A DNA stretch of 20,412 bases from Baffinella frigidus. Taxonomy: Eukaryota > Cryptophyceae > Cryptomonadales > Baffinellaceae. Shown in pieces: positions 14,424 to 20,412 of the stretch; position 1 is the stretch's first letter, and each line of letters opens with the position of its first letter. Location: contig MU646325.1 in the NCBI GenBank assembly GCA_026770585.1, positions 428,937-449,348 on the forward strand, in the 5' to 3' direction. Under the pieces are notes generated by a model, which saw only the letters and a list, made by a program, of their open reading frames with translations, did not search any database and was not told where the DNA came from. Both the position numbers and the translations under genes were made by a program.

Positions 14424-17400
14424 TTAGGGTTCAGGGTTCAGGCTTAATGGGTTAGGGCTGAGGAGTACCGCTGCAGCGCTCGGCGCGGCGTTGGAGCCGT
14501 TTGATAGGCCCGCATCGGGAGGGGCGAGGTCGATGAGGTCCTTGAGGCCTTTGACGAGGGTCATGCATTGGTCGTTGAGGTCGTGTTCTGCTGCGAAGCG
14601 GCCCAGGAGCGCTGCCGCACACTGTGATACGAAATAACGGAATTAGGTCGACGCCGGAATCAGGGCATACTTCTGTTTTTGACGCGGGGAGGTTACGCGA
14701 AAGCTGGGACTTCGCATTGTTTTTTGTTTGTTTGGACAGGCGGAGGTTGGGGCAGTGGTTGTGGAGGTCGTGTTCCGCCGCGAAGCGCCCCAGGAGCGCT
14801 GCGGCACTCTGTTTTGTTTTGACGTGTCAAACCTCCGGAGGTTTCAAGAAAGCAGGGTTCGAGTACTGGTCGTGGAGGTTGTGTTCTGCTGCGAACTGCA
14901 CCAGCAAGGCTGCCGCGCACTGTTTTTTTGTTTTTGTTTATTAGTTAGTTAGTTAGTTAGTTAGTTTGTTTAACGCGTGGCGGCTTCGATAAAGCAGGGG
15001 CACGCCCGCCGGGGGAGCACACCGGGGCCACTCGCTCACACGCTGGCGTGCTACCGAGCCTTTCGGCTCAGCGGCACCACGTGAACACTTGTGTCTGAGA
15101 GTGTCGAAGGCGGGGGGGCACCTCAGCGACACGGAGGAGCATCCCGCGGCGATGCTCCAGCGCCTCCACCTGCTGGAACCACTCGCCCGCGTCTGCTGTA
15201 GGTGGCGACGCTGCCCCTTGAAGGGCGAGAGGCAGCCCGGGCGCCTCGCACTTTGCCTCCACGCGGACCACGAGACTCAGGTAGGCGGTTGCGACTTCTG
15301 CTGCTTCGACGAGCGTGCCGAGCGAGCACCGTGCGCGCGGTCTGCGATCGAGGTGGGGGGGGGTTAGTGGAGGCGCATGGCACAGAGCGCAACTTTACTG
15401 AACACGCACGGCATGTCCGCGGTGTGGGGTGAAGGGGTTAGGGTTCAGGGCTGCCTCGACGAGGGTTCCGAGGAAGCACCGTGCGCGCGGTCTGGAGTTT
15501 GGTGTTTGGTGTTTGGGGCTGGAGTTTGGTGTTTGGTGTTTGGGGTCTGGGGTCTAGAATTTGGGATTTGGGATTTAGGGTTTATGGTTTAGTGATTCGG
15601 GTTTCGTGTTTCCGGTGTAGGGCTTAGGGTTCGCACCTGCTGGCAGGCATGCCTGAGAGGGCGCCCGTCGGGGGGGCGTTGGAGAATTTGTGGATGGTTA
15701 GGTCCACCTGCACCCCGGACGGACTCAGACACAGCCTCGGTGGGGGTGCATACATGCCGTGTCGGAATCAATGACGGTCTATCTTCCGGAGGACAGGTTA
15801 CGGTAAGTCAGGTTAGCGCTCCCGTCGAATTTGTGGATGGTTAGATCCACCTGGCTCCCCAAAATGGAATCAGGGGTTGGTTTCATTCTGTATTGCGCAC
15901 TCGCACGCAACCTTACCGGGCAATCTCAGGGGTTGAATGCATTCTCTCGCGAGCAGTTCGCAGACCCTACACCGTGAACCACCTGCTCCCCGTGTGCGAA
16001 AACTCGAGGGCACTCCGCTGCAGTCCTACAGCCTGTCTCACCTCCACCAGTGAAGCACTGGTAACAGGTAATCCCCTGGCTCGTTTATCAAGAGAGGTTG
16101 TGGGAGGGAGGGGGGGGACCATCGGTGCAAAGTCGTCGCCGCCCGCGCACATGATCCGCAGGCAGTTGTGGAGCAGCGCAAAGAGCGTGTCCAGCAGCCG
16201 CTGGTCAAACGCGTACCGCTGCCGGATATACCTGTGGTGAAGGGATTTAAAACTCTTAAGGATCCTGGTGTAGGGGTTTGAAACGATTTAGAAGCCACGA
16301 ACGAGAGGCGCCAGTAGTAAAGTACACGTGGCAGCAGTAGCAAAGATGCGGAGGCAGTCAAGAGGAGTGCGAAGAGCGTGTCCAGCAGCCGCTGGTCAAA
16401 CGCGTACCGCTACCGGATATACCTGCAGTGTACCGAGGGTTTATATAAATACATATTTTTGGTATAGGGTGCATGACGTTTTGTTATTTGGTGTATGGTT
16501 TATAAAAATAAACCCACGTACGAGAATGTTAACATGATCCGCAGACAGTTGTGGAGCAGTGCGCAGAGGGTATCGATGAGTCGCTGGTCAAACGCGTACC
16601 GCTGCCGGATGTACCTGGTGTAGGGGTTTAAAACTATTTAGGGGGGTTTAAAACTATTGAGGATGGTTTAAAACTTTTGAAGACTCACGAACAAGAATTT
16701 CCTGTAGTAAAGTACGCGACGCGCCAGTAGTAATGATGCGGAGGCAGTTGTGGAGCAACGTGAAGAGCGTGTCGAGGAGTCGCTGGTCAAATGCGTACCG
16801 CTGCCGGATATACCTGGTGTAGGGTTTGTATAAATAAATATTTTTGGGGTATGGCTTATAAAAATGAATGTTTTTGGTGTAGAATTTATAAAAAATAAAT
16901 CCACGAACGAGAATGTAAAAATGATCCGCAGGCAGTTGTGGAGCAGCGCGCAGAGGGTATCAATGAGTCGCTGGTCAAACGCGTACCGCTGCCGGATGTA
17001 TCTGGTGTAGGGGTTTGAAACTATTCAGGTTTTTTTAAAACTATTTGAGGGTTTAATTTTTTTTAGGATCCACGAACGAGACGCCTCCGTAGTAAAGTAC
17101 ATGCGGCACAAGTAGTGCAGTGGATGCACCTTAAGACATGCATGGTGGAAACGGGCGTACGATATGTGTATTGTGAGTGTATTTCTTGCGGTATACCACT
17201 TTAAGACACACATCATGGGCAGGCGTGTATAAATTATGAGCGGTAATTCAAAAATGGAATAGCGCACCTCCGCAGGCGGCCTTTCTTCTCGAGGTTGGAG
17301 ATCGCGACACCGGGGTTGCGGTTTAGGACCCACGTTACTAGTGAAGCCCAGTAGTAAACAGCACGAGACGTCATCCCTTAGCCGGCTCTGCTGAGTTGCT

Positions 17401-17745
17401 CTGCACCGGAAGGTTGTTCGAAGCTTGAAACAAACAGTAGAGATAGGGCGCCGTAGGGGGTTCGGATTGAGGATCCACGAACGAGAAGGCTGAGTGGTCA
17501 AGCACGCGAGGCGCGAGTAGTAATAACCGATGCATTACGGTTTTAGGGTTCAGGTTTTAGGGGTTAAGGTTTGGGGTGTAGGGGTTAAGGTTTCGGAATT
17601 CGGGATTCGGGAGTCGGGTTTCGGGTCTGGGGTCTGGGGTTTCGGGTTTGGGGTACCTGCGGAGGCGGCCCTCTTTCTCGAGGTCGGAGATCGCGTCGCG
17701 GATCTGCGGATCCAGCATCGATGCCGCCTCGGGCCCCGGCGCCAC
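14424..17745 (-). CDS. 3' part of an alpha-helical protein of unknown family (5 exons, 255 codons in phase)
   Basis: Exons in transcription order are 17745-17657, 16231-16042, 15707-15637, 15341-15122 and 14621-14424 (stop TAA). All have AG acceptors and GT donors, and every junction keeps frame. The segments include DPQIRDAISDLEKEGRLRR, YIRQRYAFDQRLLDTLFALL, VDLTIHKFSNAPPTG, GTLVEAAEVATAYLSLVVRV, WFQQVEALEHRRGMLLRVAE and CAAALLGRFAAEHDLNDQ. The pattern is amphipathic helices in the style of HEAT/ARM-like scaffolds. A large helical scaffold protein is likely but I cannot name it. The last residues are encoded by telomere-like repeat. More 5' exons probably lie up to 20.2 kb. Most exons have degenerate copies nearby, so splicing may vary. 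Confidence 0.65.
14757..14808 (-). CDS. Alternative terminal exon copy 2 (partial)
   Basis: The acceptor AAAACAG starts a phase-0 frame SAAALLGRFAAEHDLHNH with the same helix as the other two copies. The frame stays open beyond the homologous part, so its 3' limit is unknown. Confidence 0.35.
14827..14919 (-). CDS. Alternative terminal exon copy 1
   Basis: The acceptor AAAAAAACAG/TGCGCG starts a phase-0 frame CAAALLVQFAAEHNLHDQ, then YSNPAFLKPPEV and a stop. It is the first of three copies met after the 15122 donor, and its phase fits. It may be used instead of the 14424-14621 exon, giving a shorter C-terminus. Confidence 0.4.
   Translation of the reverse strand, partial: CAAALLVQFAAEHNLHDQYSNPAFLKPPEV
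14938..14966 (+). repeat. TTAG tetranucleotide microsatellite
   Basis: Six or more TTAG units, near the acceptor of the first alternative terminal exon of the minus-strand gene. Confidence 0.85.
15432..15625. repeat. Telomere-like array, G-rich, interrupted by an exon fragment
   Basis: TTAGGGTTCAGGG, the 15452-15491 exon copy, then GGAGTTTGGTGTTTGGGG and TTTAGGG-like units. It lies in an intron of the minus-strand gene. Confidence 0.8.
15452..15491 (-). pseudogene. Partial copy of the 15122-15341 exon start
   Basis: After CTCCAG the minus strand reads PRARCFLGTLVEAA, matching PRARCSLGTLVEAA at the start of the real exon. The sequence then runs into telomere-like repeat. An acceptor and 40 nt of coding sequence are preserved. 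Confidence 0.65.
15824..15850 (-). pseudogene. Partial copy of the 15637-15707 exon start
   Basis: After GCCAG the minus strand reads VDLTIHKFDG, matching VDLTIHKFSN of the real exon, then diverges. It consists of the acceptor plus the first eight codons. Confidence 0.6.
16522..16614 (-). CDS. Possible 93-nt cassette exon (copy C)
   Basis: The acceptor CACCAG/G and a consensus-like donor TTCTC/GTACGT bound 93 nt (31 codons) reading YIRQRYAFDQRLIDTLCALL, then HNCLRIMLTF. Both ends are phase 2, the same phase as the flanking exons, so inclusion would add 31 residues without a frameshift. Confidence 0.45.
16909..17001 (-). CDS. Possible 93-nt cassette exon (copy E)
   Basis: The acceptor GGTGTAG... 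reads in the gene's direction as CACCAG/ATACATCC, and the donor is TTCTC/GTTCGT. They enclose 93 nt (31 codons) almost identical to copy C and again phase 2 at both ends. Inclusion is frame-neutral. Confidence 0.45.
17268..17324 (-). pseudogene. Partial copy of the 17657-17745 exon (3' half)
   Basis: The minus strand reads NPGVAISNLEKKGRLRR, matching AISDLEKEGRLRR of the parent exon. It has a donor in the same phase (CGGAG/GTGCGC) but no matching 5' half. Confidence 0.6.
17536..17655. repeat. Telomere-like array, G-rich
   Basis: TTTTAGGGTTCAGG and TTCGGGTTTGGGG-type units end at the donor of the 17657-17745 exon. Confidence 0.8.
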
Positions 17746-17841
17746 CTGCGCGTTTCGGGGGTCATATTTTAGGATCTAGGGTCTATGTGCCACCTGCTGA
17801 CACGAATCGGGCACGGCAGGCGCTTCACGCACGTGCCAGTC

Positions 17842-17876
17842 ACAGCATCGGTGCCGCCTCGGGGGCAGGCGCCACC
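17842..17876 (-). pseudogene. Partial copy of the 17657-17745 exon (acceptor-proximal 5' end)
   Basis: After CAGCAG the minus strand reads VAPAPEAAPML and then a TGA, matching VAPGPEAASML at the start of the parent exon. The acceptor and the first 11 codons are kept and then it breaks. The 31-bp minisatellite begins immediately upstream in the gene's direction. Confidence 0.6.
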
Positions 17877-18015
17877 TGCTGACGTGAATAGCCGTTTAAG
17901 TGCCGCGTGCTGACACAAACAGTCATTTCAGCGCGAGTGCTGACATACACCGCCGTTTGAGCGCCTCATGCTGACACAAACCGCCTTTTAAGCGCCGCAT
18001 GCTGACATGGACCGG
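17877..18015. repeat. 31-bp minisatellite, about 4.5 units
   Basis: Units starting TGCTGAC begin at 17877, 17908, 17938, 17969 and 18000 (spacing 31, 30, 31, 31), each ending in a GCGCC-like motif. They abut without spacers. In the gene's direction each unit contains GTCAGCA, resembling the donor region of the adjacent exon. Confidence 0.85.
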
Positions 18016-18109
18016 TGCGTGTTGCGGATCCAGCAGCCTTCGGGGGACGCCACACGCCGCGTGAGCTCAAAGAGAAACTCGTTCCGGGTGGTAAAGGGGG
18101 CGGTTGGAC
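18013..18109 (-). CDS. Probable exon of the minus-strand helical protein gene
   Basis: After the acceptor CCAGTCGCAG the exon reads PTAPFTTRNEFLFELTRRVA, then SPEGCWIRNTH, ending at ACCG/GTCCAT. The content is strongly protein-like. It leaves in phase 2 whereas the next recognised exon (17745) starts at phase 0, so something lies between them or a boundary is wrong. A 31-bp minisatellite begins at its 3' edge. Confidence 0.55.
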
Positions 18110-18260
18110 CTGCGACTGGGTTTGCAGCACCCCCCCCGCGTCCTTGCTCGACCGTGCCTGCGAACGAGCGCCCCGCCGATGAGTGATCCACAAGTTAACC
18201 GAACGAGCGCCTCACGGTTAACGTGTGGGTCACTCATCTCCAGGCTTCAGAGTCAACGAA

Positions 18261-18388
18261 GCAAGAAGAAGAAGAAGAAGAAGAAGACGAAGCAGAAGAA
18301 GAACCAGCAAAAGAAGAAGAAGCAGAAGAAGAAGAAGAAGAAGACGACGAAAAAGAAAAAGAAAACATAAGGAGGAGGAGGAGGAAGG
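18261..18388 (+). repeat. GAA/AAG purine microsatellite
   Basis: Interrupted (AAG)n with GAC, CAG and GGA variants, ending in GGAGGAGGAGGAGG. On the transcribed (minus) gene it is a (TTC/CTT)n pyrimidine tract between two exons. It gives false poly-Lys, poly-Glu and poly-Ser frames. Confidence 0.9.
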
Positions 18389-18389
18389 T

Positions 18390-18491
18390 TGCCTGGGCCT
18401 GTTCATCGGATGAGACAGGGCGGAGGTGCGCCTCGAAGGCCACGTTGCTCTCCTTCCAGAGGTAGAGCGAGTACGTCACCGACGTCACGAC
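18390..18491 (-). CDS. Probable exon of the minus-strand helical protein gene
   Basis: After the acceptor CCGGGCACAG the frame reads VVTSVTYSLYLWKESNVAFE, then AHLRPVSSDEQAQATF. The frame then runs into a TTC/CTT tract (poly-Ser in translation), which I take as the polypyrimidine-rich intron. The exact donor is unresolved; CCT/GTCTCA near 18423 is one option. Confidence 0.5.
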
Positions 18492-18771
18492 CTGTGCCCG
18501 GACACGCCGAGTCATGCACGCGTCATCTAGCAACCGACATTCCGAAATCTCGGTTCATTCCGAAATGTCGGTTGATAAGACGTCTTTGTACCGGGCAATT
18601 TTGAACCAGTGCCTCGAAAATAAATGGACGGATCTGCGAAGCCCACTGTGTGGAGAAACAATCTGATTGAAACCACAGAGAGAGAATCGGAGGGGGAACC
18701 TCGGGCACGAGATATAAGAGGAGCTGCGCGAGCTGCGGCATGCTTGCTGCCCACAGCGGGAACCTGCGTGA

Positions 18772-18870
18772 GGGTTTATGCTTCATGGTTTATGGTTAAT
18801 GGTTTATGGTGTACGGTTTATCATTTATTATTTATGATATATTATATATTATATATTATTTATTATCTAG
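18772..18870. repeat. Telomere-derived GGTTTATGGTT repeats grading into AT repeat
   Basis: GGTTTATGCTTCATGGTTTA units, then TATATTATATATTATTTATT. Intronic to the minus-strand gene. Confidence 0.75.
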
Positions 18871-18884
18871 GGTGTGGGGTTAAC

Positions 18885-18993
18885 CGCTTCGCGAGGCGCA
18901 GGAGCAGCGCCGACCACAGCTTCGCCTCCTCGAGGAGCGCGAGGGACGGGAGGCGCCCTGCTTCGACGTCTGAGAGGTCCTGCGCACTCCACC
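18885..18993 (-). CDS. Probable exon of the minus-strand helical protein gene
   Basis: A 109-nt exon between the acceptor TGCGGCAG and donor AAGCG/GTTAAC reads WSAQDLSDVEAGRLPSLALL, then EEAKLWSALLLRLAKR. It starts with two bases of a split codon and ends in phase 2. I could not match that phase to the next visible exon (18491), so an exon is probably missing or one boundary is wrong. Confidence 0.5.
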
Positions 18994-19059
18994 CTGCCGC
19001 AGAGAGAGCGCGAGGGTTACTGTAACGCTAACCCACGCGCATCACCCTGCCACAGCAAT

Positions 19060-19140
19060 GCCAAAAGTTAACGTTGCTGCCAGACTTCTGAGAGTCTCCA
19101 TCCTGCGGACCTGGCGGGAGATGAGTACGGCGAGCGAGAG
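19060..19140 (-). CDS. Possible exon fragment of the minus-strand gene
   Basis: The minus strand reads NLSLAVLISRQVRRMETLRS then LAA, helix-like and in the style of the neighbouring exons. A possible junction CCGCCAG/GTCCGC lies inside it. Exon limits are not clear, and the downstream stop falls near 19040. Low-to-moderate support. Confidence 0.3.
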
Positions 19141-19141
19141 G

Positions 19142-19700
19142 TTAGAGGGTTTGCACCGCAGACCCTCCATGTCAAACCACAGAATAGTCGGCCAACCCGA
19201 GTGAGGCAGAGCTAGACATCCCGGGAAAGCGCACCTCCGCCCCCCCCCCCGGGGGGCCCGCCGCGCTGCGGGGAGCGTTTGGAGCCTGCCGCTGTTTCAC
19301 GGGCCCTAAAACTCTGCCCCAGTCTATTCGGGTTCACCAATTTGGCGAGCCCGGGCTCTTTCCCGCTCTTTTTCGCGCCAAAGTCGATGACCGTTTTGTG
19401 CCGCCAAAAAAAAACGGCATATCAACTTGAGAAAAGTCGGGCGGGGCTAGACCTCCGGCGAGCCCTCCCCGTAGGGCGCCGCGCTGCAGAGCGGGGAGCG
19501 TTTGGCCGGCGGCGTTGGATGGCCCTGCTGCTGAGGTACCGCGCGCGTCGTCCCATGTCGTGCTCACCTGTGCATGGGGAGAGCTTATCGGGAAGGGTTG
19601 CGGGATGCGGGTTTGTTAGGAAAAATGAAATGGTGGAGGAATGCGTGTTTGTGAGGTGAGGAATGCTTTGTCGTCCCATCGCGTGCCCATCTGTGAGGGA
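19142..19700. other. Gene-poor interval with a short repeat
   Basis: GCCGCGCTGC...GGGGAGCGTTTGG occurs at about 19259-19281 and 19479-19503. It also holds a C11/G6 run at 19240-19256 and an A9 run near 19406. No exon recognised. Confidence 0.5.
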
Positions 19701-19705
19701 GCATG

Positions 19706-19830
19706 GGTTAGAGTTCCAAGGTTAGGTAGAGATTTTAGGGTTTAAGGTTAGGTAGGCATTTGTTTAGGGTTGAAGGTTAGGTTAGGAAGGCGTTTGTTTG
19801 GGGTGCAAGTTTAGGCAGGCGTTTGTTGGG
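19706..19830. repeat. Degenerate GGTTAGGTAGGCGTTTG repeats
   Basis: Three to four units of about 40 bp (AAGGTTAGGTAGGCATTTGT, TTAGGGTTG) mixing a telomere-like motif with a GGCGTTTG motif. Confidence 0.75.
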
Positions 19831-19889
19831 AAAGGAAAGCTTTCCTGTTGCAGGAAAGCGGAGTGGGCGGCGTCCGATGAGGTGCTCAC

Positions 19890-19949
19890 CGAGAGGGTGA
19901 GGATGCGTTGGATGCGGTCCAAGTACGTGACGACCAGCGCCAGCAGCTG
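19890..19949 (-). pseudogene. Partial copy (or alternative version) of the 20137-20215 exon
   Basis: A GTAG acceptor and a CTCTCG/GTGAGC donor enclose 60 nt reading QLLALVVTYLDRIQRILTLS. One residue differs from the parent exon (Phe to Leu). The frame and a stronger donor are kept, so this could be an alternative exon rather than a dead one. Confidence 0.55.
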
Positions 19950-19953
19950 CTAC

Positions 19954-20036
19954 AAAATTACCACACCAACAACGAAAATTACTACACGGATAACGAAAAT
20001 TGCTACACGGATTGAAAAAATCACTAAACGAATGAT
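19954..20036 (+). repeat. 21-bp tandem repeat, about 4 units
   Basis: AAAATTACTACACGGATAACG with variants, next to the acceptor side of the 19890-19949 exon copy. AT-rich relative to its surroundings. Confidence 0.85.
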
Positions 20037-20136
20037 TTACTATTACCAGCATGATCCAATTGTGTAGTAAATTTCGATGCAGGAAAGGTATTGATTTATG
20101 ATTTCTATGAGATAAGAGAGGGGGAGGGAGAGAGAC

Positions 20137-20215
20137 CGAGAGGGTGAGGATGCGCTGGATGCGGTCGAAGTAGGTAACGACCAGCGCCAGCAGCTGGTGC
20201 ATGTGTTGCTCCCGC
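20137..20215 (-). CDS. Probable upstream exon of the minus-strand helical protein gene
   Basis: A 79-nt exon between TTATTGCAG and CTCTCG/GTCTCT reads REQHMHQLLALVVTYFDRI then QRILTLS, a clear amphipathic helix. It is the most 5' piece I can see in the window. It enters with two bases already in the split codon and leaves at phase 0. A shorter near-identical copy lies at 19890-19949. Confidence 0.55.
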
Positions 20216-20235
20216 CTGCAATAAGGTATGCGTTG

Positions 20236-20412
20236 AGGGTTCACGATTTTAAAGTTTAGGGTTTAGGGTATGGGGTTTAACAGTATAGGGTTTGGGGTTT
20301 GGGGTTTTGGGTTTTGGGTTTTGAGTTTGGGTTTAGGGTTTGGGGTTTGGGGTTTGGGGTTTGGGGTTTGGGGTTTGGGGTTTGGGGTTTGGGGTTTGGG
20401 GTTTGGGGTTTG
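20236..20412. repeat. Telomere-like array, G-rich, ending in perfect GGGGTTT
   Basis: Degenerate TTTAGGG/TTTTGGG units become a near-perfect (GGGGTTT)n run over the last 75 or so bases and run off the right edge. Confidence 0.9.

Larger units (their letters stand above)
16345..17001 (-). repeat. Tandem array of exon copies, about 190-bp period, upstream of the intact exon
   Basis: The start of the 16042-16231 exon recurs with acceptors at 16422, 16614, 16813 and 17001. With the intact one at 16231, the spacings are 191, 192, 199 and 188 bp. Each unit holds 'CACCAG/GTACATCCGGCAG'-type acceptor sequence, about 80 nt coding YIRQRYAFDQRL..., and an AT-richer intron. The copy at 16422 has an in-frame TAG and a frameshift, and the one at 16813 is out of frame at its donor. 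The copies at 16614 and 17001 stay open. Confidence 0.88.

Noticed and set aside
17877-18015. Possible CRISPR-like array
   Set aside because: Units of 30-31 bp abut directly with no spacers, there are no cas genes, and the context is eukaryotic; it is a minisatellite.
18104-18533. Poly-Lys, poly-Glu and poly-Ser frames
   Set aside because: Translation of the GAA microsatellite in three frames; only the upstream part of the minus frame (18390-18491) looks like an exon.
1-20412. The window as a complete minichromosome with telomeres at both ends
   Set aside because: The end arrays have the right orientation but are degenerate and resemble the interior arrays; assembly breaks in repeats explain them equally well.

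Overview
The window looks like nuclear DNA of a microalga or related protist. The reasons are GT-AG introns whose reading frames join in phase, protein families typical of eukaryotes, no bacterial operon layout, and many degenerate arrays of the plant/algal telomere type (CCCTAAA/TTTAGGG with CCCCAAA, CCCTGAA and CCCCGAA variants). I cannot name the lineage. The window starts in a C-rich array and ends in a G-rich one, which may be assembly breaks in repeats rather than true chromosome ends.

Left third (about 1.0-6.6 kb, + strand): the main gene. Splicing joins a low-complexity Gly/Glu/Lys segment, about 14 armadillo (ARM) repeats, a complete Ser/Thr protein kinase domain, an Ala-rich linker, and a CHAT caspase-like protease domain with a visible His/Cys pair. 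A 366-nt intron with an in-frame stop splits the CHAT domain, so an unspliced reading loses its C-terminal half. The 3' end carries an inverted CHAT-like fragment inside an intron, a perfect 211-bp tandem duplication holding a 72-nt frame-neutral exon, and a 204-bp inverted-repeat transposon with 52-bp ends and an 11-bp target duplication.

Middle (6.6-13.8 kb): one probable small + strand gene of at least four phase-0 exons (7420-9510) with no recognised family. Around it are isolated exon-like fragments, dispersed repeats, a nested MITE family with TA target duplications, palindromes and telomere-like arrays.

Right third (14.3-20.2 kb, - strand): the 3' part of an alpha-helical protein gene I do not recognise. 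Five exons join in phase into 255 codons. Further upstream exons are visible but I could not join them all in phase. Most of these exons have one or more partial copies beside them. Examples are five copies at about 190-bp spacing of one exon, two of which are 93-nt frame-preserving cassettes, and three alternative terminal exons. Telomere-like arrays, a 31-bp minisatellite and a GAA tract fill the introns.

The leading candidate for something undescribed is the ARM-kinase-CHAT fusion: recognition-type repeats, a signalling kinase and a caspase-like protease in one chain, an arrangement that suggests stress, death or immune signalling. That function is inference. The second is the pervasive exon-fragment duplication around real splice sites.
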